Assembly (NCBI GenBank): GCA_018260565.1
Contig: JAGLAZ010000002.1
Location: forward strand, 1-64,000
From: Flavobacteriaceae bacterium
GTDB lineage: Bacteria; Bacteroidota; Bacteroidia; Flavobacteriales; Weeksellaceae
Length of the DNA: 64,000 nt
Direction of reading: 5' to 3'
How positions within the stretch are numbered: the first letter of the stretch is position 1; each line of letters starts with the position of its first letter. The translations under genes were made by a program, and so were the position numbers. Below, in pieces: positions 26,476-34,948 of this stretch. The notes under the pieces were generated by a model, which saw nothing but the letters and a program-made list of their open reading frames with translations, did no database searches and was not told the origin of the DNA.

Positions 26476-26613
26476 AGGCTTCAGGTGTTTGAGGATTTTG
26501 TATAGAGTTAGAATAAAATCTTCGGTAGAATTTTTACAATTTATTATCCTAAGTGAAGTAATTTGAGCGTGTCTATCTTAATCTAATGTTTAGATATAAC
26601 TCAATCTTAAATA

Positions 26614-29241
26614 TTACTTAATTTTACGGTCAATCGGAGGATTTTGATTGATGATTTTTTCTGTTTGTACCCGTTGTGGAATTCTATTTTCATTTGTAAT
26701 GGGTGCATTACCATTTTGGGTTTCGGTAGACCCTAACTCATTAGATGTATTCACTCCAAACCCCGACTCTTCTTCTCCCTCATTTGTTGGTATTTCACTT
26801 TTAATAGAACCATCAGCGTTACGCATAATAGGCTGTGAACCTCCTCCTAAACTTTTCAATACTTCTGTGGCATATTCGCCTTCTGCTGTTTGGCCATAAT
26901 TTAGGCTTAGCTGTTGCAGTTGTAATATCATAATATCCTTTCCAGAGGTTTTTCCAGTAATAAAAGCACGTAAAAGTAAAAATTTAGGGGCTAAGGCATC
27001 TTTTGGATAGCGTTGTAACGCTTTTTCTGTAGTTTCCGATGCTGTTAAGAAATCTTCATCTACGTAAGACTGATATGCTTGCTTATATGCAGCTTCTGCT
27101 TCGGCATTACTTGTCTCCAGTTGCGGTGCTTTGGGATTTTTAGCAAATTCTGCGAAGGGTGTATATGGGTATTTTTCTATTAGTATTTGTTTTGCTCGTT
27201 CTGCGTCTTGAGGATTTTTAGTTTGATTGAATAAGAATATTGAGTACAATGCTTGTTGTTCGGTACTTTCTTGAGGTTTGGCAGCTACCAGAGCGAATAG
27301 TGTTTTGGTGGCTAATTGAGTATTCCCGAAAAAGCTTTCATACATCCTTCCTAAGCCTAAGCTGGCTGTGTCGCGGGCATTTTTTATTCGGACTAATTCT
27401 TTCTTGCTTTGTGGAATTTTTTCCAAATAATAACTTGGTTCAAAGCGACGCGGATTTTGGCTAGAAGCATTAGAATCTTTGCTTATAATATCGGCAGATG
27501 GAGACATTCGGGAGAGGTATCTCCAGTTATCCACGGAGGCACGGTCACCCCAGCGTTGTCTAAAGTCGGCCTGGCCTCGAGATACCGTATTAGTGCTTGC
27601 AAAGTAAAAGCTACCTGAGGAATTACCAAATAAATTTCCGGCTTCCGTAGAGCGAGCATTATTTCTCCCGAATATAGAATTGTTTCCTACATCACTGTTA
27701 AGAAAATCTTTAGCATTTTGTTCTTTTTGAAGTTTAAGGTTTTCTGAAGCTTCTTTTTGTTTTAAACGCGAAATATATGCTACGAAATATGCTTCTTGCT
27801 GATTTGGATCTAATGAGGCAATGCGGAGAATACTATCATTTTTCTTTATTAAAGCATCATTTTCTGCGATGCGGCGGATACTGTTATTCTGGAGCGCAAT
27901 ATTATTTTTTATAGGAGCATATGTCATTACCGCTACTGCAGAATCATAGTATTTACCTGCTTTTAGGTAGTCTTCTTTTTGAAGTGCATTTTTACCTAAC
28001 TGCTCATATACCAACCCGCGAAGTTGGGGATCGCTTTGTTTTTCTTGTAAAGATTTTTGGAAGTATTCATCCGCTTCTTTGTCCTTCCCTGCCTGCATGG
28101 CGAGTAATCCCTGAGCATAGAGAAATTCGTTTTTACGAGAAGCGTATGTTCCTTTTTTTGAAATTTTATCTAAATAGTCATTGGCAGCATTGTAACCACC
28201 ATTATCCATGGTATTGGTATGGAAAGTTTTTGCTATTTCTATTTGGGATTTTACTTCAAATTCAAAATCTGATGCTTTTGCGTAAGCTTCTTCGAAACTT
28301 TTTCTTGCTGCGGCAAAGTTTTTTTGATGTGCATAGAGCTGGCCTAAAATATAACTTACTCTACTATCCTGTGCTTTGGAAATTTTGGAGGATTTTGCCA
28401 TATTTAATTCGGAAATGGCTCTATCGTACTCTTTACTTCTTATTAAAAGGTCAGCGTAACGAAGGTGGAATTCTAAACTTTCTTTGGAGCTAAGCTCTTT
28501 GGATTTAATTCTTTCAAAAAGTTCATTAGCTCTATTAAAATTCCCCAAGTGGGTATATGCCACTGCTTGCCAGATGTAAGCTTCATTAATGCGCTTATCA
28601 TTTTTCATTTTAGAAAAGAGGAAATTAAAAGCATCCAAAGATTGTAGAGGTTTCCCCATAAAAATTCTGGCTTTTGCTATGAGTAAATAGGCATCAAAAA
28701 CCTTCTTATTCGTTTCCTCACCATTTTTTACGAATCCAAATTTATCTATTGCTTTTTTGGCCTTGGCTTCAGCAACTTCAAGGCGTGTGGCCGGCTTTTT
28801 TTCCATTTCTCCTTCTGGAATGTCGTTTCTGGAATTTCTTCTGGAAGAGGTAGGCATTCCTAGTTTTCCAAAGTTCCCGCTCTTCCCTTCTGCACCAAAG
28901 CCAGCTTCTTCCTCCACTTCCCTGCTGCTGTTTCTGTTTCCGGATATTGCAGTAGATGAAGTAATTGTAGGCATACTTTCTATATTTGATATTAGGCTGT
29001 CTAATGGAAATATGGGAAGAAATTCATCATAAAAATTATCTTGAAATGCCGTTTTCCTGGCAGTAAGCTCTGCTTTATATGCTTCTTCAGCATTAAAGAG
29101 GGTATTGTACTGAGTTCTGAATTCTTTTAAGACCCTATTTTTTTTTGAATTTTTTCTACCTTTGGTGGCGCATGTGGTAATACATAGACATGCCATTGCT
29201 ATGCATATGAAGGAAAGTATATTGTGGCGAAATCGCAGCAT
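26614..29241 (-). CDS. sprE: TPR lipoprotein SprE/PorW, type IX secretion and gliding
   Basis: 875 residues with a lipoprotein signal peptide (Cys24 in CITTCATKG). The opening segment F-R-T-Q-Y-N-T-L-F-N-A-E-E-A-Y, then Y-D-E-F-L-P-I-F-P, matches the start of SprE/PorW as I recall it. Multiple tetratricopeptide repeats follow (about 180-450; for example AYIWQAVAYTHLGNFNRANE). A long low-complexity region and more TPR-like helices come next, with a Pro/Asn/Glu-rich tail. SprE is an outer-membrane-associated lipoprotein needed for type IX secretion and, in gliding species, motility. No other T9SS gene is in the window. The name rests on length, lipobox and N-terminal pattern. Confidence 0.78.
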   Translation of the reverse strand: MLRFRHNILSFICIAMACLCITTCATKGRKNSKKNRVLKEFRTQYNTLFNAEEAYKAELTARKTAFQDNFYDEFLPIFPLDSLISNIESMPTITSSTAISGNRNSSREVEEEAGFGAEGKSGNFGKLGMPTSSRRNSRNDIPEGEMEKKPATRLEVAEAKAKKAIDKFGFVKNGEETNKKVFDAYLLIAKARIFMGKPLQSLDAFNFLFSKMKNDKRINEAYIWQAVAYTHLGNFNRANELFERIKSKELSSKESLEFHLRYADLLIRSKEYDRAISELNMAKSSKISKAQDSRVSYILGQLYAHQKNFAAARKSFEEAYAKASDFEFEVKSQIEIAKTFHTNTMDNGGYNAANDYLDKISKKGTYASRKNEFLYAQGLLAMQAGKDKEADEYFQKSLQEKQSDPQLRGLVYEQLGKNALQKEDYLKAGKYYDSAVAVMTYAPIKNNIALQNNSIRRIAENDALIKKNDSILRIASLDPNQQEAYFVAYISRLKQKEASENLKLQKEQNAKDFLNSDVGNNSIFGRNNARSTEAGNLFGNSSGSFYFASTNTVSRGQADFRQRWGDRASVDNWRYLSRMSPSADIISKDSNASSQNPRRFEPSYYLEKIPQSKKELVRIKNARDTASLGLGRMYESFFGNTQLATKTLFALVAAKPQESTEQQALYSIFLFNQTKNPQDAERAKQILIEKYPYTPFAEFAKNPKAPQLETSNAEAEAAYKQAYQSYVDEDFLTASETTEKALQRYPKDALAPKFLLLRAFITGKTSGKDIMILQLQQLSLNYGQTAEGEYATEVLKSLGGGSQPIMRNADGSIKSEIPTNEGEEESGFGVNTSNELGSTETQNGNAPITNENRIPQRVQTEKIINQNPPIDRKIK

Positions 29242-29372
29242 GAAGTTTCTTAAAAATGTAAATGTAACAAATGTTTCTAAGTAGTGCTAAATTACCGAAA
29301 TTGCCTTTTACTTTTAATAAAAATTAATACAGATTTACACCCACTAAGGTAAGAAATTGTATTACCATCATC

Positions 29373-30101
29373 ATGTCCGAAAACCCTACAAGACTCAACA
29401 AATATCTTAGCGAAATAGGCTTCTGTTCTCGCCGTGAAGCAGATCGATATATAGAATCAGGCCAAGTATTGATAAATAATCATCCTGCTGAAATGGGGCA
29501 AAAGGTTACAGATGCCGATACCATCACTGTGCAAGGGAAAAATGTGAAAGCACAAGCGGATAAAGAGCATGTATATTTAGCCTTTAATAAACCTACTGGT
29601 ATTGTATGTACCACAGATAGAGTTCGGGAAAAAAACAATATTATAGCCTATATCCAATATCCCACCCGGATATTTCCTATTGGAAGATTAGATAAGGATA
29701 GCGAAGGACTTATACTGTTAACATCAGACGGAGATATTGTTAATAAAATACTACGATCCCGAAATGGGCATGAAAAAAAATATTTAGTACGTGTAGATAA
29801 GCCTATTACGGAAGATTTTTTAAAAAAAATGAGGTCTGGCGTACCTATTTTGGATACTGTAACCAAAAAATGCGAGGTAGAGCAAATAGATCAGGTGCAT
29901 TTCCAAATTATTCTTACTCAAGGTCTTAATAGACAAATCCGCAGAATGTGCGAATATTTAGGATATGAAGTTAAAAAACTTAAGCGCGTTAGCGTGCTGA
30001 ATATCCATTTGGATTTACCGAGTGGAAAATGGCGAGACCTTAGCCCGGAAGAACTCTCAACACTTAATGCACTAGTACAAGATTCTGAAAAAACAGCCTA
30101 A
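29373..30101 (+). CDS. rluF: 23S rRNA pseudouridine synthase, RluF/RluB family
   Basis: An S4 RNA-binding domain at residues 5-65 (RLNKYLSEIGFCSRREADRY) is followed by the RsuA-type catalytic domain, with the nucleophilic aspartate in PIGRLDKDSEGLILLTSDG. The late segment GLNRQIRRMCEYLGYEVKKL and the ending GKWRDLSPEEL resemble E. coli RluF, which acts on U2604 of 23S rRNA, more than RluB. Its 242 residues fit the shorter form. It converges on maf; a hairpin covers both stop codons. Confidence 0.88.
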   Translation: MSENPTRLNKYLSEIGFCSRREADRYIESGQVLINNHPAEMGQKVTDADTITVQGKNVKAQADKEHVYLAFNKPTGIVCTTDRVREKNNIIAYIQYPTRIFPIGRLDKDSEGLILLTSDGDIVNKILRSRNGHEKKYLVRVDKPITEDFLKKMRSGVPILDTVTKKCEVEQIDQVHFQIILTQGLNRQIRRMCEYLGYEVKKLKRVSVLNIHLDLPSGKWRDLSPEELSTLNALVQDSEKTA

Positions 30102-30112
30102 AATATTAGGCT
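30095..30112 (-). terminator. Hairpin spanning the rluF and maf stop codons
   Basis: AGCCTAA (30095-30101) and TTAGGCT (30106-30112) pair perfectly around a 4-nt loop. On the minus strand a run of six T follows, so it should terminate maf transcription; on the plus strand no T-run follows. Confidence 0.6.
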
Positions 30113-30675
30113 CTAAAATGCTGCAATTCCTGATATAGCTGATGCGTATTTAGACCCATAATAGTGTAAAAACTACCTGTAATTGCAGTTATTTTGCATA
30201 TACCAAGCCAATCCTGAACACCATAAGATCCTGCTTTATCAAATGGGTGGTAATTTTCAATATAATAGTCAATTTCTTTCTCTGATATTGTGGCGATACA
30301 TACAGAGGCTGTATCTGAGCGAACTATAATATTCCCCTCCCATGATAGACAAAAAGCCGTATGTACTTGATGCTCCTCTCCGGACAATAAAGATAGCATC
30401 TCAGCGGCTTCTGCTTTATTCTTAGGCTTACCTAATATTCTGCCTTTAAGTTCCACAATGGTATCTGCAGTAAGAAGTAAGCCATTATCTAATTTTTTGC
30501 AAGAATTAGCTTTATTTATTGCGATATGAGAAGCTATTTCAGCTCCAGTTAAGCTGGTAGGATAGGATTCATCTGCCTCTAGGTTTTTCTGAGAAAATTC
30601 AACTCCCATATTTTCCAAAAGTTCTTTTCTTCTGGGAGAGGAAGAGCCTAAAATAAGAGGTTTAGAAAGTTTCAT
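30106..30675 (-). CDS. maf: Maf-family nucleoside triphosphate pyrophosphatase
   Basis: House-cleaning pyrophosphatase of the Maf/HAM1-related family, hydrolysing non-canonical or excess nucleotides such as dTTP/UTP. The N-terminal LGSSSPRRKELLENMG and ADTIVELKGRILGKPKNKAEA are signature segments. HQVHTAFCLSW and the late DKAGSYGVQDWLG complete the active site. The length (189 residues) is normal. Its start overlaps the KdsC-like gene by 4 nt. Confidence 0.93.
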   Translation of the reverse strand: MKLSKPLILGSSSPRRKELLENMGVEFSQKNLEADESYPTSLTGAEIASHIAINKANSCKKLDNGLLLTADTIVELKGRILGKPKNKAEAAEMLSLLSGEEHQVHTAFCLSWEGNIIVRSDTASVCIATISEKEIDYYIENYHPFDKAGSYGVQDWLGICKITAITGSFYTIMGLNTHQLYQELQHFRA

Positions 30676-31196
30676 TTAGATATAGATGATAATGTAGAGA
30701 TTCCCCATTTTTTTTGGGCGCGGAGCACCATTTCCACACATTCCCGCACAGCACCTTTACCCCCAGGGGTTTGTAAAATTATTCCCGCACTAGCCAAAAC
30801 TTCGGGAACGGCATTGGGAGGAGCTGCAGAGATGGCGCAATGTTGCATTACGGCAAGATCTGGAAGATCATCTCCTACGGCAAAACTATTCTCTGGGCGA
30901 AAAGAGTGTCTTTGGCACAGTTCAAGAAAGCAGTCTATTTTATTTTGAATTTTAGAAAAATAATGTTGAACCCCTAAATATTCAAACCTTTTGCGAACAG
31001 CAGGATCATCTCCTCCGGTGATTATTATGATATCAAAGCCGTATTTTAAAGCTTCCTGTATAGCATAGCCATCTAGAACACTCATACTTCTGCTCATGCT
31101 TCCGGAGGATTCCAAAAGGATGCTTCCATCTGTAAATACACCATCTACATCGAATACGAATGTTTTGATAGCAGGTAATTGAGATATGATATTCAT
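30672..31196 (-). CDS. kdsC: HAD phosphatase, KDO-8-phosphate phosphatase (KdsC) type
   Basis: C0-type HAD phosphatase with the nucleophile motif DVDGVFTDG near residue 20. Motif II is IIITGGD, and AVGDDLPDLAVMQHCAISAAP forms motifs III/IV. This matches KdsC, which dephosphorylates KDO-8-phosphate for lipopolysaccharide core synthesis; related sugar-acid phosphatases cannot be excluded. ATG 31196 gives 174 residues and starts MNIISQLPAIKTF; the upstream ATG at 31214 is also possible. It overlaps maf by 4 nt. Confidence 0.85.
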   Translation of the reverse strand: MNIISQLPAIKTFVFDVDGVFTDGSILLESSGSMSRSMSVLDGYAIQEALKYGFDIIIITGGDDPAVRKRFEYLGVQHYFSKIQNKIDCFLELCQRHSFRPENSFAVGDDLPDLAVMQHCAISAAPPNAVPEVLASAGIILQTPGGKGAVRECVEMVLRAQKKWGISTLSSISK

Positions 31197-31216
31197 AGCG
31201 GTAAAAATAGGCATAG

Positions 31217-31242
31217 AAAAGGCTCGATCTATTCTCCGAGCC
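31217..31242 (-). terminator. Rho-independent terminator after the GLPGLI gene
   Basis: On the minus strand GGCTCG pairs with CGAGCC (arms 31237-31242 and 31221-31226) around a 10-nt loop, followed by TTTT. It separates the GLPGLI/barrel operon from kdsC-maf. Confidence 0.7.
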
Positions 31243-31265
31243 CTATTTTTTTATTTGGTTACAAT

Positions 31266-32186
31266 CTATTTGGTGTCTTTTCCATAATATACAGTAAGAT
31301 CAATCGGATTATTTTTCTTGGCAAGTTGGGCTTTGAGTCTAACTTCCAAATCTTTAGGGTCAATAGGTTCATTATTAAAAGTGCCCACACTTTTAAATAC
31401 AACTCTTTCACCATTATTGGATCGGGAATTATTTTCCATAAAGTTTTTAAATTCTCTTGTAGGATCTTCTAAATGAGTTTTCCAAGCCTTTTGAAATTGT
31501 TTTTCCGTAGCCACCACAGTAGTCCCACCAAAATGGCTTTTTTGAGATTCCTTAGGCATCTCTGAAACAGATTTCATCTTTACCAATTCAAGCTTATGAT
31601 AGCCTTTACTGTCTGCTGCCTTTAAAACCAATCCTGGAAGCCCTTTTAATAAGAAAGGACCTTCGGATTCTGCAATATCTGGAGTAAACCAAACTATCCA
31701 GTCTCTACCTCCGTAATGGGTGCTAGCTTTTTGAATTTTATATCCTTGGTATGTATCGGTTTCAGGATGAAGTTTCCATATAGGTTTCCTCTGTATTTTA
31801 ATTAAAAATTTATTAGCTCCTATGTTTCTCTGCCAATAAGTTTCTGCTTTGCCTTGAGTTATTTGAGTCCTTACAGCATCTTGTAATTGCGAGTTCATTT
31901 TGGAACCTGACGCATTCAAAACAATATTACCATTATTCCTATTGGTGTTTTTATAAGCTTTATCTAGTAGTGCATTGCGAACACTATCATTTTTCTCCCC
32001 GGAAATACTATGGAAAAGGCTACCATCTTTAGAGATGTAGAGCGCCATTAAATCTGTAGATGAACTGGCAGCATTGGTGGAGTCTATTTGATAATCATAT
32101 TTGTACTCATATTTTCTTACTTGGCTCTTATAGAGTAAAGAACATCCGAAAATGAGACATACTAAAAGAAGTTTTAGATTTTTCAT
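31266..32186 (-). CDS. GLPGLI family protein
   Basis: 306 residues with a signal peptide (MKNLKLLLVCLIFGCSLLYKSQ). The family motif appears as LLKGLPGLVLKAAD at about 187-200, preceded by YQGYKIQKASTHYGGRDW and WFTPDIAESEGP, both typical of the GLPGLI family. These proteins are restricted largely to Bacteroidota and often lie next to TonB-dependent-receptor-like genes, as here (6-nt gap). Function unknown; location probably periplasmic or outer membrane. Confidence 0.88.
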   Translation of the reverse strand: MKNLKLLLVCLIFGCSLLYKSQVRKYEYKYDYQIDSTNAASSSTDLMALYISKDGSLFHSISGEKNDSVRNALLDKAYKNTNRNNGNIVLNASGSKMNSQLQDAVRTQITQGKAETYWQRNIGANKFLIKIQRKPIWKLHPETDTYQGYKIQKASTHYGGRDWIVWFTPDIAESEGPFLLKGLPGLVLKAADSKGYHKLELVKMKSVSEMPKESQKSHFGGTTVVATEKQFQKAWKTHLEDPTREFKNFMENNSRSNNGERVVFKSVGTFNNEPIDPKDLEVRLKAQLAKKNNPIDLTVYYGKDTK

Positions 32187-32192
32187 ACAGTT

Positions 32193-34871
32193 TTATTTAA
32201 AATTAAATTTAATACTAAGCATTACCTGTGAAGGTCGCAGATTATAGTGGGTTCTTGAGGTTACGAGATTATCTCCAGATACGCTAAATTCATCATATTC
32301 TTTGGTATTTAGAATATTGAACCATTTCAATTCAAAATCCATTTTCCGTTTTTCCCAAGTGTATTGGTATGCGAGATCCAGAAATCTGTTCCCGAACTTT
32401 TCTCCTTCATTCGTCTGCCTACTATCCTCATAGGTAACGCCAATACTATGATTTTCCAAAGGATAAACAAAGGCTGAAAGATTCTGAGATAAGCTGGTAA
32501 TGGTGCGCGTAATTTGGTCTGTTTTGTTTAGGCTCTTTGACTTGCTTGCGGAAAGTATATAATCTATTGTAAACCACTTAAAATAGTTGTTACTAAATTT
32601 AAACTCATAGGTAGTATTAGTATTTTCGGTTTCCCGTAAGAGTATTTCAGGATTTGGAAGGTATTGGTTTGCGCTAAAAGAGTTGGATGTTAAATAAGCG
32701 AAGTTTACACTCGCATTGGTTTTAATCTTAGGAAAATATTTACCCAAATTACCTGTGAAGGACTGGGTTACAGGCCGAGTCACGAGTTCCAATTGCCCGA
32801 TAATTACATTTAAGTTTTGATCTCGGATGATGGTGGAAATAAAGTTCCTCTTGGATTTAGTATAAGAATACCGCACATTAGAGAAAACATTATTTAGTGG
32901 ATTTTTATAATCTAGCGATGTACCTACAGATTCCGATCTTGCCATCTGGAGTGGGATAATCCTGGAACCCAAATTGGTAGGTGAGGAAAAGAGTGTACCA
33001 TAATATAATTCTCCAAAACCGATCGTATTATACCTCCTACTTGCAAAAGTGCTAAGCTTAAAAAAGCTAGCAAAATTATAATAGGCGAATAGGGAAGGGG
33101 AGAAGACCACCGGAGAATATTTTTCTTTTTTATTGAAAAAACGATCTTCTATAGTATTATTTTCTTGGCTAAGCGGAAGGCTTAAGCTGGCATTGAGATT
33201 ATCCCCTTTATAATTCACCTCCATTTCTCCATAAGGTTTTATTAAGGTCCAAATCTGGTCATTTTTTATATTTTGGATGGCATTATCATTTGCATAAAAT
33301 TGGGATTGAAGGCTTTGCTTAGTATAATCAAGTCCTACTCTTGGAGAAAATGTCCAATTTTTTAAACTAAATATATATGATGCGCTATGATTTGCTGTCA
33401 GTTCTGTAATTTTAGCTTGTTGATGCCAGTTTCCTGCATCAAAATTGTAGCTATTTCCAAAAAGTGGATCCGAATTCCATTGCAAATCTTGCGTATCTTG
33501 CTGGTATTTCAAATAGGACATTATATTTATCAGCTGTTTCCCTACAGGTAAAACACTGCTTAGTGAATTTTCTATACTGCTAGAAGGAGAGCGAAGTGAT
33601 TGATTTTGTAAAAAATCTGAAGTAGAAATTCTTCTAACATCGGATTGATTTCTTTGCCAAAAGCCATTCCATGTAGTGGTATTTTTAAAGAAATTTTTCT
33701 CAGAGTTATTTAAAAAGATGAGTTCTCCACGCACTTTATCGGTATATCTACGAGTAAGAATGGACCGGGTTACTGTATTTTCCAATCCGTTTAGTAGAGT
33801 AGTTACGCGTGATTCTGTGCCATTGTCTATAGCATTATTTACGTAGGATGTGTTGGCTTTCACTTCCCATTCTTTACTTTTAAATGGAGATGTAAGAATA
33901 TTTGCACTGAATGAATGGATAGTATTGAATAAATACCGGTTCATATCCACCGGTGGAGTAGCGGCCTGCGTAGTAGATAGCCAAGTATTCTGTGCAGCAC
34001 TGCGCCGAAAACCTTCATATCTATTACCGAAGGCCATCATATTGGATTCATCTGCTAAATTTTCACCAGAATTATTGGTCTTATAATTTACTACCCATTG
34101 GGTGTTTTTTCCAAAAAACATCGGTGTTAATTTAATATTCCAAAGAAAAGGAGAAAGTCCTACGCCTACTTCCCCACGCCCTGTCATAGTGGTGGCTTTT
34201 TTTAAAACTACATTCACAGCGGCATCTTCAGTGGGTACTTTATCTCTAAGAATTTTTAAGGGCTGATGATTTTGCAATATTTCAACCTTGGTAACGTCCC
34301 CCTTGGGAAGGGCATTGCTAATAATACCATAGCCGCCCTCCATCAGGTCTTTACCATTTACATAAAATTTTGAAATGGCCTTACCTTGGAATAAAATAGA
34401 ACCGTCTTTTTTTACTTCTACACCAGGCATATTCCGCATGACATCTGCCAGGGACCGGTCGGATTTATTTTCAAAAGACTTTATATCATACGAAATAGTA
34501 TCCCCTTTTTGGGTTATCATTTTAGCCTTTAATACCACTTCTTTTAGCTGCCGAATATCCTCGGTTACCTTAAATTGAACACTTTGTGTGACAGCAGATA
34601 TTACTTTTTCCTCAGTTTTATAGTTAAAGGCTTTTACCTTAACACTAAGTTTAGGCAAATCCGTATCTACCGATATTTTAAACTCTCCACTGGGATTGGT
34701 AATGCCATAGGCCAATATTTCTTCTTTTCCCTCAGGTTCTATTGTTACGCTGGCAGATGGTACGCCCGCACCAGATGAATTAAGAACCCTTCCGGAAATA
34801 ATTTTTTGCCCGTAAAATGACATATTAAAAATAAGGAAAGCAAGTAAACTTACTAATTTGTAAATTTTCAT
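32193..34871 (-). CDS. TonB-dependent-receptor-like outer-membrane protein with carboxypeptidase-regulatory domain
   Basis: 892 residues. After a signal peptide (about 1-21) comes a CarboxypepD_reg-like beta-sandwich (GRVLNSSGAGVPSASVTI, about 27-110). A plug-like region follows (SLADVMRNMPGVEVKKDGSI, KFYVNGKDLMEGGYG, about 140-225) and then a long beta-barrel rich in aromatic and asparagine residues, ending SIKFNFK. It lacks an obvious TonB box. This group is often annotated as outer-membrane beta-barrel protein rather than a classical receptor. Co-transcribed with the GLPGLI gene. Ligand unknown. Confidence 0.82.
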   Translation of the reverse strand: MKIYKLVSLLAFLIFNMSFYGQKIISGRVLNSSGAGVPSASVTIEPEGKEEILAYGITNPSGEFKISVDTDLPKLSVKVKAFNYKTEEKVISAVTQSVQFKVTEDIRQLKEVVLKAKMITQKGDTISYDIKSFENKSDRSLADVMRNMPGVEVKKDGSILFQGKAISKFYVNGKDLMEGGYGIISNALPKGDVTKVEILQNHQPLKILRDKVPTEDAAVNVVLKKATTMTGRGEVGVGLSPFLWNIKLTPMFFGKNTQWVVNYKTNNSGENLADESNMMAFGNRYEGFRRSAAQNTWLSTTQAATPPVDMNRYLFNTIHSFSANILTSPFKSKEWEVKANTSYVNNAIDNGTESRVTTLLNGLENTVTRSILTRRYTDKVRGELIFLNNSEKNFFKNTTTWNGFWQRNQSDVRRISTSDFLQNQSLRSPSSSIENSLSSVLPVGKQLINIMSYLKYQQDTQDLQWNSDPLFGNSYNFDAGNWHQQAKITELTANHSASYIFSLKNWTFSPRVGLDYTKQSLQSQFYANDNAIQNIKNDQIWTLIKPYGEMEVNYKGDNLNASLSLPLSQENNTIEDRFFNKKEKYSPVVFSPSLFAYYNFASFFKLSTFASRRYNTIGFGELYYGTLFSSPTNLGSRIIPLQMARSESVGTSLDYKNPLNNVFSNVRYSYTKSKRNFISTIIRDQNLNVIIGQLELVTRPVTQSFTGNLGKYFPKIKTNASVNFAYLTSNSFSANQYLPNPEILLRETENTNTTYEFKFSNNYFKWFTIDYILSASKSKSLNKTDQITRTITSLSQNLSAFVYPLENHSIGVTYEDSRQTNEGEKFGNRFLDLAYQYTWEKRKMDFELKWFNILNTKEYDEFSVSGDNLVTSRTHYNLRPSQVMLSIKFNFK

Positions 34872-34948
34872 AAAAGGAGGATATGGATTTTAACTAGCTT
34901 ATAAATAAGGATAAAGTAAGTATGTAGTATATTAAGTTAAGGAGATTT

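Noticed and set aside
27921-28493. 190-residue plus-strand open frame inside sprE
   Set aside because: Antisense shadow of the TPR region, with no start signal and a leucine/phenylalanine-biased composition.
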